Below, piece by piece: positions 1 through 8,989 of a DNA stretch of 64,000 nt. Source of the stretch: CAXXOK01 sp963675655 (GTDB lineage: Bacteria > Bacillota > Clostridia > Christensenellales > Aristaeellaceae); the NCBI GenBank assembly GCA_963675655.1, contig OY776489.1:2170001-2234000 (forward strand), in the 5' to 3' direction. The notes below the pieces were generated by a model. That model saw nothing but the letters and a program-made list of their open reading frames with translations. It ran no database searches and had not been told where the DNA came from. Position numbers and translations under genes: made by a program. Position 1 is the stretch's first letter. Every line of letters begins with the position of its first letter.

Positions 1-688
1 GCAAACTTTCCATGGCAATCAGGATTTCTGCCAGAGCTGCGTCGGAATGTGTGTTTTCCTCACGGTGACAAGTAAGGTAATAGTAAGTTTCCGGGATATG
101 CACGGCAGTGCCGTCCAGCCCCGGCAGCGTTTCAGATACCTTTCCTCCGTTTAAACTGCGGTAGTATAAAAACGCGTCCAGCATCGGATCACCCACCAGA
201 TGGGAGCGCTCCAGCAGATTCTCCCGCGCCAGCGCGTCCATCGCGCTGGGAACGCAGGCAAAAAGCAATGTAGAAGCATGATCGGTCAGGATGCGGTTGA
301 TCTCCTCCGGGTTCGCCATGCTGCCCAAACGGTTACCAGCCTCCACATGCAGTACGGGAATGTGCATTTTAACCGCTGTTAGCGCCGCAGCAAGGGTGGA
401 GTTGGTATCGCCATACACAAGTACCGCATCCGGGCCTTCCAGTAGAAACACTTCCTCAAGAGCGGTGAGCATACGGGCGGTCATTTGCGCGTGGGAGCCG
501 CCTGCAATGCCCAGATTGTGATCGGGCTTGGGAATATGCAGTTCGTTAAAAAAGACGTCGCTCATCATGGGATCGTAATGCTGCCCGGTATGCACCAGTA
601 TTTCGGTGTGATGTTTACGTAGCACACGCGACATCGCCGCGGCTTTGATAAACTGCGGTCTTGCGCCGACAACGGTTACTATTTTCAT
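1..688 (-). CDS. wecB: UDP-N-acetylglucosamine 2-epimerase family, N-terminal part (cut by window edge)
   Basis: The visible 229 residues form the first Rossmann domain of a non-hydrolysing UDP-HexNAc 2-epimerase. These cytoplasmic enzymes convert UDP-GlcNAc to UDP-ManNAc, or in CapG-type relatives act on UDP-N-acetyl-6-deoxy sugars. The start reads MKIVTVVGARPQFIKAA; further on come HTGQHYD, GDTNSTLA, VEAGNR and PEEINRILTD, all family hallmarks. The EAGNR form, rather than EAGLR, is reminiscent of Staphylococcus CapG, and a CapE-type dehydratase lies at 19.4 kb, so a role in making UDP-FucNAc-like precursors is possible but inferred. It is the last visible gene of the polysaccharide operon, 35 bp after the preceding glycosyltransferase. 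A GGAGG motif lies about 8 nt before the ATG. The C-terminal half lies outside the window. Confidence 0.9.
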   Translation of the reverse strand, partial: MKIVTVVGARPQFIKAAAMSRVLRKHHTEILVHTGQHYDPMMSDVFFNELHIPKPDHNLGIAGGSHAQMTARMLTALEEVFLLEGPDAVLVYGDTNSTLAAALTAVKMHIPVLHVEAGNRLGSMANPEEINRILTDHASTLLFACVPSAMDALARENLLERSHLVGDPMLDAFLYYRSLNGGKVSETLPGLDGTAVHIPETYYYLTCHREENTHSDAALAEILIAMESL

Positions 689-723
689 ACGTAAGCCCTC
701 CTTGCATTGCGCTCAAGCGATGG

Positions 724-2100
724 TTATACGCTCTGGATAAGGGCGGAAAACTGTTCCGCCAGCTGGGTATATTCGTATCGTGCCAAAGCCTTCGGGTTGG
801 GAGAAAACGGGGTGGGGGAACCGGAAAAGCGTGCGTCATATAAGGCGCGAATGTAGGCTTTCAGCTTTGGAGCGTCTGCAGCAGCGTTGGCTTGCTCGTA
901 GCAATAGCCAACCTCAACCTGATCAATCAGCTCGCGGGCGCTGCTGCCGGGTATTTTGCCGTTGACACAGCAGAATACCGGTCGTCCGGCCATAAGATAT
1001 TCCATCAGTTTCCCTGTTAATACGCCTTTTCGCGCTGAATTGTTAAAAATAGCGACTAAGAGTGCATCCGCGCTTCGCTGTAAAGACAAAGAATCCAACC
1101 TGGTCAGCATACCATGGTCTGTAACCGCAGACCCAAGGCCGTACTTTGCCGCCTGCGCCTTGAACATTTCCCCCTGTCGGCCCGCGTAGTGGAAACGGAT
1201 ACGCCGGGCATCGCAGACGCCTTCGCGTATCAATTCCCGTACGGCGTTAAACACAGGGTATAAATCCCGCCCTGCTTGCAGCTGCCCGCAGTAGGCGAAG
1301 GAGAGCGTTTTGGCATCAGGCGCAGGGGGTGAAAGCGCATCCAAGTCTTCCAGATCGTATCCGTTGGGAACCACCTGCCCGAAAGCGTCCAGTCCCATGG
1401 TTTGTAAGAACCCGTCCGACACGGCGGTAATAGCGTCGGCATTCTGCCTCACATTACGGATATATCGCTTTAGGCGTCTTCTCTGCCAGCGGAAAGGCAT
1501 GGTAACCTCGTCGCGAAAATCCGCGATCCACCGTTCGGCAATGCCTGCCTGCTTGGCTTTACAGGCTATGGTATGCGTGCTCCATGGCCCGTATGTGGAA
1601 AGAACTACATCGTAATGCTTTCCCAATTCATATAGTTTGCGGATGCCCGCGCGCGCAAAATTCGCGTCTGCGCGGTAATGTAAAAACAGGTAAATGGTAT
1701 TGAGCAGCGTGCGTTTCCAATTGGCAGCAGGCTTTGTTTTGGCGCAACTGCTGCGTGTGGATGGTTGTGTACTCGTGTTTGACTGCGCGGGCTTACTGGT
1801 CGTGCCTTTTTCCGGCAGGCGGGCACGGCTTTCCAGCACTTTGGGGCTTTCCGGCTGTACGCCGCGGGTTTTCCATATCCGAAACAGGCTGTTCTCTTCC
1901 ACCATGTAGACGGCAGCCATACTATCTAGATCCCGCTGTAAAAGTGGATCACGTAGGGATTCGATGGGCACGGCACACAGCACCGTCACTTCGTACCCCA
2001 GCCGTGTTAGATATTTAGCCAGCTTGGTCGGCCGCACAGCGCCTATGGCGTTTTGCGGCGCAAAATAATAGCTGATGAGCAATACGCTTTTTATGGACAT
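724..2100 (-). CDS. GT-B glycosyltransferase (GT4-like)
   Basis: This 458-residue protein is probably a cytoplasmic or membrane-peripheral glycosyltransferase that adds one sugar to a lipid-linked polysaccharide unit. The N-terminus (SVLLISYYFAPQNAIGAVRPTKLAKYL) is the acceptor-side Rossmann fold of GT4-like enzymes, with DFRDEVTMPF near residue 200. The C-terminal half has the GKLMEYLMAGRPVF segment at the nucleotide-sugar site, near residue 370. Residues about 95-130 are a Ser/Thr/Lys-rich, low-complexity linker. AAAGGAG precedes the ATG and the upstream glycosyltransferase ends 3 bp before it, so translation is probably coupled. Donor and acceptor cannot be told from the sequence. Confidence 0.88.
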   Translation of the reverse strand: MSIKSVLLISYYFAPQNAIGAVRPTKLAKYLTRLGYEVTVLCAVPIESLRDPLLQRDLDSMAAVYMVEENSLFRIWKTRGVQPESPKVLESRARLPEKGTTSKPAQSNTSTQPSTRSSCAKTKPAANWKRTLLNTIYLFLHYRADANFARAGIRKLYELGKHYDVVLSTYGPWSTHTIACKAKQAGIAERWIADFRDEVTMPFRWQRRRLKRYIRNVRQNADAITAVSDGFLQTMGLDAFGQVVPNGYDLEDLDALSPPAPDAKTLSFAYCGQLQAGRDLYPVFNAVRELIREGVCDARRIRFHYAGRQGEMFKAQAAKYGLGSAVTDHGMLTRLDSLSLQRSADALLVAIFNNSARKGVLTGKLMEYLMAGRPVFCCVNGKIPGSSARELIDQVEVGYCYEQANAAADAPKLKAYIRALYDARFSGSPTPFSPNPKALARYEYTQLAEQFSALIQSV

Positions 2101-2103
2101 GAT

Positions 2104-3336
2104 TTACTCCTTTACCGCCTGTGGGAACAAGGTTTCCAGCAGAGCTTCGCTGCGCCAATGTTGGTTCCAGCAGGTTTGCGCGGCGCTGCGCATGGCAAGC
2201 GCATCTTCGCGCGGCAGCTGGGATAAAATCAGCAGCGCATCCCGTACCGCAACAAAACCGCCTTGCGGGTCGTAGAGCCGTCCGAAAGAATCGTCTACAA
2301 TCTCCGGAATCCCCCCGACGCGGGGCGCAACGACAGGCAAGCCTGCCCGCATGGCTTCCATAATAGATACGGGAACACCCTCGCTGCGGCTGGTATTGAC
2401 AAAAACATCAAAGGGGCGCGATGCGTACAGGGCCGCGACCTGCTCCCGCGCTACATTGCCGGTAATTTCCCATTGCACATGGGGGAGGGAGCCGAGCTTC
2501 TGCGCGGCATATGTGCGCACAGCCTCCTCCTCCGCACCACCGCCGATGTGCAGCCAGGAAACGCGGGATTTCTGCGGCCATGCTGCAAGCGCGTCGATGA
2601 GCAGTGGCAGCTGCTTGATGGCGATCACGGCGGAACAGCTGACAATGTGGAAAACCCCTGTATCATACAGCGGAGGACCAAAACGGGCATCGGCAATTTC
2701 GCCGATAGAGCCCATTGCCAGCACGTGCAGCTTTTCCTGTGGAACGGGTACACAATCCAGCAGTTTACATTTGGCATCCTCGCTGATCGGGTAAACACCG
2801 TCCAGCGTGTTGACCATGAAGCGCTTCATATAATAGGGGTTGAGCGGGTCGCGTGCACGGTCGATATCAAACGCGTGTCCGCGCGCCAGCGCGAGTGCAT
2901 CCGGTCGTTTCTGTTTGCACAACGCCGCGGCAAAGCCGTCGTAACTCATCCAAAGAGAGTAGAACGTGACGTGCTCATCCTTGCGTAAAACAGCGCGTGT
3001 CCAATAATACAGCTTATAGCCGCGCAGGGTGAACAGCAGAAGCCGCAGGGCGTTTACAGGCGTTAGCTTTCGGTCTTTCGCAAGTCGAATAAGCGCCTGC
3101 CAGAACAGCCTGCTAAAGGGGGCGCGCAGCCGCGCGCGCCAAGCGCCGTGTGCGGGCGTAGCTACCTGTATTGTTTGCGGGCGGGGATCGGTAATCTCGG
3201 CTACGCCATAGTAACTGCATATGACCACTCGATCGAAGTGCGACAGCAGCCAAGGTAGTTCCTGCAGCATAAACGGGTCCGGCGTACCGGCGCTGTTCAG
3301 CGCGCAGGAGCTGAAGTACACTAAGGTGTTTTTCAT
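2104..3336 (-). CDS. GT4-family glycosyltransferase
   Basis: This 410-residue protein has the two-domain GT-B layout of GT4 retaining glycosyltransferases. The clearest mark is the C-terminal EX7E motif in SEGVPVSIMEAMRAGLPVVAPRVGG near residues 315-340, which contacts the nucleotide-sugar donor. The N-terminal part (YFSSCALNSAGTPDPFMLQEL) is the acceptor domain. There is no membrane segment or signal peptide. Its ATG overlaps the stop of the preceding glycosyltransferase by 4 bp (ATGA), which suggests translational coupling within one transcript. The sugar transferred is unknown. It is one of four consecutive glycosyltransferases, which fits a repeat unit of about five sugars once the initiating transferase is counted; that count is an inference. 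Confidence 0.9.
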   Translation of the reverse strand: MKNTLVYFSSCALNSAGTPDPFMLQELPWLLSHFDRVVICSYYGVAEITDPRPQTIQVATPAHGAWRARLRAPFSRLFWQALIRLAKDRKLTPVNALRLLLFTLRGYKLYYWTRAVLRKDEHVTFYSLWMSYDGFAAALCKQKRPDALALARGHAFDIDRARDPLNPYYMKRFMVNTLDGVYPISEDAKCKLLDCVPVPQEKLHVLAMGSIGEIADARFGPPLYDTGVFHIVSCSAVIAIKQLPLLIDALAAWPQKSRVSWLHIGGGAEEEAVRTYAAQKLGSLPHVQWEITGNVAREQVAALYASRPFDVFVNTSRSEGVPVSIMEAMRAGLPVVAPRVGGIPEIVDDSFGRLYDPQGGFVAVRDALLILSQLPREDALAMRSAAQTCWNQHWRSEALLETLFPQAVKE

Positions 3337-4469
3337 GGCGCAACCCTTTCCAGCACGTCGCGCAATACCCCTTCCCAGGAAAGGTTTTGCTGCGCGTAGG
3401 CGCGCATGCGCGCGGCTGCATCCGGCGACTGTTTGGCGAGCCGGGCAAAAGCGACGACCGCCTGCATATCAATAGGAGTATCGTCGTTGGATACACGCAG
3501 TGCAAATGCGGGGTCTTCCGGTAAAGCCGGATCATCCACCGCGGAAATAAACGGCAGTCCGCGTGCAAGATATTCCCGAAGCTTCAGCGTCATGCCCTGT
3601 GTGATGCCATAGCGGTACATACCCAGACTGCCGATGCCGACATCACAAGCGGCAACCCTATCATCCAGTGCCTTGCCATATAACGGTCCATGGAAAGTGA
3701 CGCGACTGTCCAAACCCAGCTCCTGTGCCAGCGCCTGCCATTTGGCGAGCGAACCATCGCCATCTCCACCAACAAAATCAATGTGAACCGGGGTTTCACC
3801 ATGGTAAGCAGCCAACGAATGCAAAATGCGGTCGTACCCGTGCCAGCCGCTCATGCTGGCTAATGCCAGCAAGCGCACGGTGCTGTCTTCCGGGTTGGGT
3901 GTGTGCGGCGTGAGCGCGGAGACGTTGACACCGTTGACGATGTTTATGGCGGGGCGGCCATCCAGCGTGCCATCGCAGGGCTGCCCGATGAGCGTGTACA
4001 AATCTACCATAGGGTGGATTTTGGATAGAATGTGATCGGTATAGCGAAATACCTGCCGCCGCAGAAAGAAACGGTTGTTTTCCGTCTCTTTAGGATAAGT
4101 GGGGTATTCCAAAACCAGCTTGCCGCCCTGCGCTTTCAGCTGCTTCACCATACGCAGTGCGCCTGCGAAAGTTGGCATATAACGCAGATAAAGCACATCC
4201 ACATGGATGTGCCGTAAAGCCGCGGTTACGGCTGCCATGAGATCATGAAAAATTAGCGTATGGTCGTAACCGGGCAATGCAGTCAGTCGATTACGGCGCA
4301 GCGGAACCACGCCCTCTTTGCCGATCAGCGACATACCTTTTGCATCCCAGCCGATGAGGTAGGCATCCCAGCCCAAGGCGCGGGCGGCGGCCACCTGCCC
4401 GTCAAACTTGGCTTTCAGGTTCTCCTGCTTATGGAGTGGATATTTCATAACAAAAAGGATGGTAGGCAT
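3333..4469 (-). CDS. GT4-like glycosyltransferase
   Basis: This is a 378-residue GT-B fold protein. The start (ILFVMKYPLHKQENLKAKFDGQVAAARALGWDAYLIG) is a typical N-terminal Rossmann half, and HGPLYGKALDDRVAACDVGIGSLGMY with MTLKLREYLARGLPFISAV forms the donor-binding half. The usual EX7E glutamate pair is altered here, with KLREYLARGLP at that position. It is therefore a more divergent family member than its two flanking enzymes. It ends in a 4-bp overlap with the next gene and its start overlaps the previous stop by one base, so the four glycosyltransferases form one tightly packed set. The specificity is unknown. Confidence 0.86.
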   Translation of the reverse strand: MPTILFVMKYPLHKQENLKAKFDGQVAAARALGWDAYLIGWDAKGMSLIGKEGVVPLRRNRLTALPGYDHTLIFHDLMAAVTAALRHIHVDVLYLRYMPTFAGALRMVKQLKAQGGKLVLEYPTYPKETENNRFFLRRQVFRYTDHILSKIHPMVDLYTLIGQPCDGTLDGRPAINIVNGVNVSALTPHTPNPEDSTVRLLALASMSGWHGYDRILHSLAAYHGETPVHIDFVGGDGDGSLAKWQALAQELGLDSRVTFHGPLYGKALDDRVAACDVGIGSLGMYRYGITQGMTLKLREYLARGLPFISAVDDPALPEDPAFALRVSNDDTPIDMQAVVAFARLAKQSPDAAARMRAYAQQNLSWEGVLRDVLERVAP

Positions 4470-5593
4470 CAGCGAACCTCCTTCAATTGCGCCAAATATA
4501 AGTCGGCCATATGTTTACGCACCTGTGCAAGGCCGTACGGCTGAATGGCGATCCGGTTATACCGTCCCATGGCTTCACGCATGGGCGGGGCAGTGAGCAA
4601 ATGCCGCAGCGCATCAGCAAAGCCGTCTACATCATTAGGCGAATATAAATAGCCGCCTTCGCCCTCGTCGATCAAGTCTGCGTTGCCGCGTACACGGGAG
4701 ACGACACACGGCAAACCGGCTGCCATCGCCTCCATGAGCGATACGGGTAACCCTTCTTGCAGGGAGGGGAACATAAACACGTCCGCTGCACCCAGCAGAG
4801 AAACCACATCCCGGCGAAAGCCTAAAAACTGTACCCGGTCCGTAACGCCCAATTCGTTCGCAAGCGCACGCAGTTCGGCCTCCAATTCGCCTACGCCGCA
4901 AAACAGTAGGGTTATTCCCGGCATGGTGGCGATGGCGCGCAGGCAGACTTCGTGGTTTTTCCGGGGAATATGCTCGCCCACGGTAATCACAATCGAATCT
5001 TTAAAGCTTAACCCCAGCGCAGCGCGCACGGCTCGGCGGTCTACCAGCGGCTCAAAGCGGGATAAATCCACCCCTACACCTTCCACCAGCTCCACCTGCC
5101 GGGCAGGGAAATGCATTGCATGGGCGTAATCCTCTTGGTTGATGGTGATCAGTAAATCGGTAAAACGGGCTAGAAAACGTTCCGCCGGATAATACAGCAG
5201 CCAATTTTTCAGCGATGCGCCCTTGAAAAAGTGGAACCCGTGCGCTGTGTACAATACGCGTGTGCCGCGCCTTCGCGCTGCGCGCGCCGCCAGACGCGCA
5301 AGCATGCCGCCTACGGGCGTATGGCAGTGGATGATGGCATACTCTTCCTGATCCATCAGCTGTTTCAGCTGCCGGTATACCTTACGGTTACCGGCATGCA
5401 GAGGATTGCGCTCAAATGGTAGATCAATGTACTGATCGCAGTTGGGTACAACCGGGTTCTCCTCGTCCGTATCATTGCGGGCGCAGCAATGCACCTCGTA
5501 GCCCTGCTGTTGGAACCATTGCATGTACGGTAGGTGGAAAACGAGAATGTGACCGCGCAATACCGTTGCAACAAAGAGTACTTTTTTTTTCAT
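4469..5593 (-). CDS. GT4-family glycosyltransferase (CapM/EpsD-like)
   Basis: I place the start at 5593 (MKKKVLFVATVLRGHILVFHLPY), giving 374 residues. The reading frame stays open upstream, but that part lies inside the epimerase gene, and the ATG at 5593 forms a one-base TGATG junction with the epimerase stop. The protein has IHCHTPVGGMLARLAAR and YTAHGFHFFKG in the N-terminal half, typical of CapM/EpsD-type capsule glycosyltransferases. The C-terminal EX7E signature is in QEGLPVSLMEAMAAGLPCVVSRVRGN. It probably adds an early sugar to the lipid carrier made by the transferase two genes upstream, which is an inference from operon order. Confidence 0.91.
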   Translation of the reverse strand: MKKKVLFVATVLRGHILVFHLPYMQWFQQQGYEVHCCARNDTDEENPVVPNCDQYIDLPFERNPLHAGNRKVYRQLKQLMDQEEYAIIHCHTPVGGMLARLAARAARRRGTRVLYTAHGFHFFKGASLKNWLLYYPAERFLARFTDLLITINQEDYAHAMHFPARQVELVEGVGVDLSRFEPLVDRRAVRAALGLSFKDSIVITVGEHIPRKNHEVCLRAIATMPGITLLFCGVGELEAELRALANELGVTDRVQFLGFRRDVVSLLGAADVFMFPSLQEGLPVSLMEAMAAGLPCVVSRVRGNADLIDEGEGGYLYSPNDVDGFADALRHLLTAPPMREAMGRYNRIAIQPYGLAQVRKHMADLYLAQLKEVR

Positions 5594-6444
5594 CAGCCCG
5601 CCTCCGTAACGCGGATGGTTTCGGCAAAAGCAGGTTCCTGTGCCGGACGGTAGGCGTTGCTCATGGCTTGATCGTAGGTGAGCGAGCCAAACACTTTGCC
5701 GATGGTACCGCCCCGGCGGCTGAGAAGTGTAAGCAGCCACCCGAAGCCGCGAATCTGCCGGATGTGTTTACCGTGCGCCAACGCAATTTGCTTTGCCAGT
5801 TCACAGGTCGCTACATAGTCGTGGTTTTGGGGAAAATACAGGCCGCCTGCCTGCTGCGTGATCAACGTTTGTAAAAAGTCGCACAGAGTATCGATATACA
5901 GCATGCTGCGTTGGTTTACGACTCGCGGAAACAGCGGAAGTTTTTGTACCAACGCCGATAGACGGGGGTAATTGCCCCGACAGCCCGGTCCGTAGATCAT
6001 CGGCGGCCTAAGTACGGCAATGCGGAACGAATCGGACAAAAGCAGTGCGAGGGCTTTTTCCGCAGCCAGCTTGCTCCGCCCGTAGGCGGTGTCCGGCGTA
6101 GGCTGCGTCGTCTGTGTAATATGCCCCGTCGTAAGCCCGTACACACTCATGGAACTGAAAAAGATAAGCTGCTTTACACCGGCTGCTTTTGCGGTTTGCG
6201 CTACCAAAACGGCAAGTTTATGATTCACGGTATCGTACAACGCTTCATTTTGCGGCGTCTCCTTTTGGTGCGCGATGCCCGCGACCAGCACGACCGTGTC
6301 AAACGCAGAAAAATCTATGGTTTTGCACACATCGCCGCGCACACTGACGGTTTGTACGGTAAATTGGTCGGGAGTATGGGACAGCCATACGGCAAGCTGC
6401 GTGCCGATATAGCTATTGGCTCCGGCAATCAACACCCGCTTCAT
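5593..6444 (-). CDS. NAD-dependent epimerase/dehydratase (extended SDR)
   Basis: This 283-residue cytoplasmic protein belongs to the extended short-chain dehydrogenase group that interconverts nucleotide sugars. The N-terminal GANSYIG is the NAD(P)-binding glycine motif. FFSSMSVYG supplies the catalytic Ser region and AYGRSKLAAEKAL the YxxxK pair. It is shorter than GalE or RmlB (about 330 residues), as is common for 4-reductases or 4-epimerases acting on deoxy-amino sugars in capsule loci. The product may be the nucleotide sugar used by the initiating transferase, as in the WbpV/WbpL-type gene pairs. That is inference from adjacency: the two genes overlap by 4 bp. Confidence 0.87.
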   Translation of the reverse strand: MKRVLIAGANSYIGTQLAVWLSHTPDQFTVQTVSVRGDVCKTIDFSAFDTVVLVAGIAHQKETPQNEALYDTVNHKLAVLVAQTAKAAGVKQLIFFSSMSVYGLTTGHITQTTQPTPDTAYGRSKLAAEKALALLLSDSFRIAVLRPPMIYGPGCRGNYPRLSALVQKLPLFPRVVNQRSMLYIDTLCDFLQTLITQQAGGLYFPQNHDYVATCELAKQIALAHGKHIRQIRGFGWLLTLLSRRGGTIGKVFGSLTYDQAMSNAYRPAQEPAFAETIRVTEAG

Positions 6445-7067
6445 GGCTTATCCTCCATTCTTTTTACGGCATAATGCTTACCCTCTTTGCCCTCGGCAAT
6501 CCCTTCGTGGTTAAACACTTTCACGATGGTAAGCAAAAGACACTTCACATCCAGCCCGAAGCTGATATTCTGCGTGTATTCGCCGTCCAGCCGCGCTTTT
6601 TGCTCCAGCGACAGCTCATCCCGGCCGTGTACCTGCGCCCAGCCGCTTAGCCCCGGCAGGGCGCTGTTGGCGTCGAACTGATCGCGCCACGCAATTAAAT
6701 CGTCCTGATTCCATAGCGCGGGGCGCGGGCCGATCAACGACATTTGCCCAAGCAGAATATTGATCAGCTGGGGCAGCTCATCAATGCTGGTTTTACGGAG
6801 AAACGCGCCGCTGCGGGTAATGTAGCGGCGGGAATCGTCCAGTTTATGGGTGGGTACATCGTGCGGCGTATCGGTACGCATGGTGCGAAATTTGAGGATT
6901 TCAAATAAAACCTTATCTTTGCCGATCCGTTTTTGCCGAAACAGCACCGGGCCGTGCGAATCCAACTTGATCCACAAGGCAACCAGAAGCAGCGGAAAAC
7001 AGAGGATGATCAGGCTAACCAGAGAAATCAGAATATCCAACGCGCGCTTGACGAACCGTTGGTACAT
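6441..7067 (-). CDS. initiating sugar-phosphate transferase (undecaprenyl-phosphate, PglC/WcaJ family)
   Basis: This 208-residue protein is a small polyprenol-phosphate sugar-1-phosphate transferase, which starts assembly of a lipid-linked glycan at the inner membrane face. Residues about 9-33 form the re-entrant membrane helix (RALDILISLVSLIILCF). The catalytic core carries GPVLFRQKRIGKDKVLFEILKFRTM, the SIDELPQLINILLGQMSLIGPRP block with the conserved Asp-Glu dyad, and PGLSGWAQVHGRD. The length matches the minimal monotopic PglC type rather than long WcaJ proteins. GGGAGG lies 8 nt upstream of the ATG. It heads the run of coupled polysaccharide genes; an 80-bp gap separates it from the comEA-like gene, and I see no convincing promoter or terminator in that gap. 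Confidence 0.93.
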   Translation of the reverse strand: MYQRFVKRALDILISLVSLIILCFPLLLVALWIKLDSHGPVLFRQKRIGKDKVLFEILKFRTMRTDTPHDVPTHKLDDSRRYITRSGAFLRKTSIDELPQLINILLGQMSLIGPRPALWNQDDLIAWRDQFDANSALPGLSGWAQVHGRDELSLEQKARLDGEYTQNISFGLDVKCLLLTIVKVFNHEGIAEGKEGKHYAVKRMEDKP

Positions 7068-7147
7068 GCGTAAGAGCCTCCCAAGGATGCTGTTTGGCCA
7101 AAATTCGCGTGGGGCGCGGCGGCCGGCAAAGCCCGGACGTATAAGCG

Positions 7148-7555
7148 TCAGGGTACGGGGGTTTGGAGGGGAAAATATAACTGGTTAAAAAAACCGGCAA
7201 GCGTTTGATTGCCAATGCCTTTTACCATGAGTAAATCCTGTGGAAAATCAAAAGGGCCGTTTGCTGTGCGGTCATCCACAATTGCCTGCGCAAGCGCCGG
7301 GCCAATGCCGTAAAGCTGGATAAGCGTTTGGGCATCCGCTGTATTTACATCCACCGTGCCCTGCGGGCAGACGATAGTATCCGGCTGCCCGTGGGCTGTG
7401 CCAAGCGCGCTGATGCACTGCGTGGATGAAAAAGCACCGGGCAGGAAATGGGTATATAACAGCGTGGCACAGACGATTGCCAGAACGAAGAGACAAGCGA
7501 TGTACAGCGGCCTGCGAAAGGATTTTGGATATTGCTTGGCGCGGTGCTCGCTCAT
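7148..7555 (-). CDS. comEA: ComEA-like membrane-anchored helix-hairpin-helix DNA-binding protein
   Basis: The 135-residue protein has one N-terminal membrane helix (about residues 17-37, IACLFVLAIVCATLLYTHFL), a short linker and a C-terminal tandem helix-hairpin-helix domain: VDVNTADAQTLIQLYGIGPALAQAIVDDR, then LLMVKGIGNQTL. This is the ComEA architecture, the surface receptor that binds incoming DNA during transformation. It lacks the SLBB domain found in longer Firmicute ComEA proteins. No comEB, comEC or comF gene is near. It lies 33 bp behind cysS, with AAGGAGCC before the ATG, and so is probably co-transcribed with cysteine genes. A role in DNA uptake is inferred from the domain only. 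Confidence 0.82.
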   Translation of the reverse strand: MSEHRAKQYPKSFRRPLYIACLFVLAIVCATLLYTHFLPGAFSSTQCISALGTAHGQPDTIVCPQGTVDVNTADAQTLIQLYGIGPALAQAIVDDRTANGPFDFPQDLLMVKGIGNQTLAGFFNQLYFPLQTPVP

Positions 7556-7588
7556 GCTTGCGGCTCCTTGTTATCAAAAAAGTATGGG

Positions 7589-8989
7589 TTACAGTTCGCG
7601 CTTGCGCACCTTTTGTCCGGCGGCCGTATCCTCCAGGATATATCCGGCGGCTGTGAGTGCGTCGCGCAGTTCGTCACTGCGTTTCCAGTTCTTTTCCTTA
7701 CGGGCTTGCGCGCGCTCGTCTACCATTGCGCGAATATCAGCGGGCAGTTCATCCGCTTTTTTCGTAAGCAGGCCCAGCACTCCGGCCATCTGCTCCAGCC
7801 GCTGCTGCAAGTGCAGTACAGCGTCCCGGCTGACGCCGGTCGGCGAAAGCTTGAAAACTTCGCGAACCAGTTCAAACATAGCGCCGATAGCGTCGGCGGT
7901 GTTTAAATCGTCGTCCATGGCGGCGTTGAACTTGGTAAGCGCAGCATCGCCCGCATCCATGGCGGCCTGCTCCGCCGCGTTGGGGGCGCGATCCGCCGCG
8001 CCGCTTTGCAAAAACATCAGCTGGTCGCGCGCACCATACAACCGCTGTAAACTGCTGGCGGCCTGCGCGATCAAATCACGGCTAAAATTAACGGGGCTGC
8101 GGTAATGTGCCGACAGCATGAACATGCGAACGGTCTCCAAATCGTACTCTTTACTGATGTCGCGCACCGTAAAGAAATTCCCCTTGGATTTACTCATTTT
8201 TTCATTGTCGATGTTGATGAACCCGTTATGCATCCAATAATGCACATAGGGTTTTCCGGTTGCACCCTCGCTCTGGGCAATTTCGTTGGTATGGTGGGGG
8301 AACAGCAAATCCTTGCCGCCGCCGTGAATATCAAACGTTTCGCCTAAATAGGCCATGCTCATGGCAGAGCACTCGATGTGCCAACCCGGACGCCCTTTAC
8401 CCCATGGGCTGTCCCACGCGGGCTCGCCCGGTTTCTGGGCTTTCCAGAGAGCAAAATCCAGCGGATCTTCCTTCATGTCTTCCACGCCGACGCGTGCGCC
8501 GCTTTCCAGATCGTCCAGACTTTGGTTTAGCAATTGCCCGTAATGGTCAAACGCTCGCACGCGGTAATACACATCGCCGTTTACCGCATAGGCAAGGCCT
8601 TTATTTACCAGATGCTGTATCAATTCGATAATCTGGGGAATATGCTCGGTCGCGCGGGGATGCACTGTGGCGGGGCGGATGCCCATGGCCTTAGCGTCGG
8701 TAAAGTACTCGCCGATAAAGCGGTCCGCCAGCTGCGAAACAGTAATACCTTCCTCGTTGGCGCGCTGTATCATTTTATCGTCAATGTCGGTAAAGTTTTG
8801 CACAAAGGTAACATCGTACCCGCGGGATTCAAAATAGCGGCGCAGCACATCAAAAATGATAAACGGGCGGGCGTTGCCGATGTGAAAATAATTGTAAACC
8901 GTCGGGCCGCAAACATACATATGTACCTTGCCCGCTTCCACAGGCACGAATTCCTCTTTTTTCCGGGTTAAGCTGTTATAGATTTGCAT
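7589..8989 (-). CDS. cysS: cysteinyl-tRNA synthetase
   Basis: This 466-residue class I aminoacyl-tRNA synthetase charges tRNA-Cys. The HIGH signature is HIGNARPFIIFD near residue 37, following the zinc-site cysteine in MYVCGPTVYN. The KMSKS loop is EKMSKSKGNFFTVRD near residue 265. The other zinc-site part is HIECSAMSMAYLG, and GGKDLLFPHHTNEIAQSE follows. The C-terminus (AREKNWKRSDELRDALTAAGYILEDT) is the tRNA anticodon-binding end. The length matches bacterial CysRS. Its ATG lies inside the 3' end of cysE (14-bp overlap), the classical cysE-cysS order of Firmicutes. I see no T-box leader in the short space upstream of cysE. Confidence 0.98.
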   Translation of the reverse strand: MQIYNSLTRKKEEFVPVEAGKVHMYVCGPTVYNYFHIGNARPFIIFDVLRRYFESRGYDVTFVQNFTDIDDKMIQRANEEGITVSQLADRFIGEYFTDAKAMGIRPATVHPRATEHIPQIIELIQHLVNKGLAYAVNGDVYYRVRAFDHYGQLLNQSLDDLESGARVGVEDMKEDPLDFALWKAQKPGEPAWDSPWGKGRPGWHIECSAMSMAYLGETFDIHGGGKDLLFPHHTNEIAQSEGATGKPYVHYWMHNGFINIDNEKMSKSKGNFFTVRDISKEYDLETVRMFMLSAHYRSPVNFSRDLIAQAASSLQRLYGARDQLMFLQSGAADRAPNAAEQAAMDAGDAALTKFNAAMDDDLNTADAIGAMFELVREVFKLSPTGVSRDAVLHLQQRLEQMAGVLGLLTKKADELPADIRAMVDERAQARKEKNWKRSDELRDALTAAGYILEDTAAGQKVRKREL

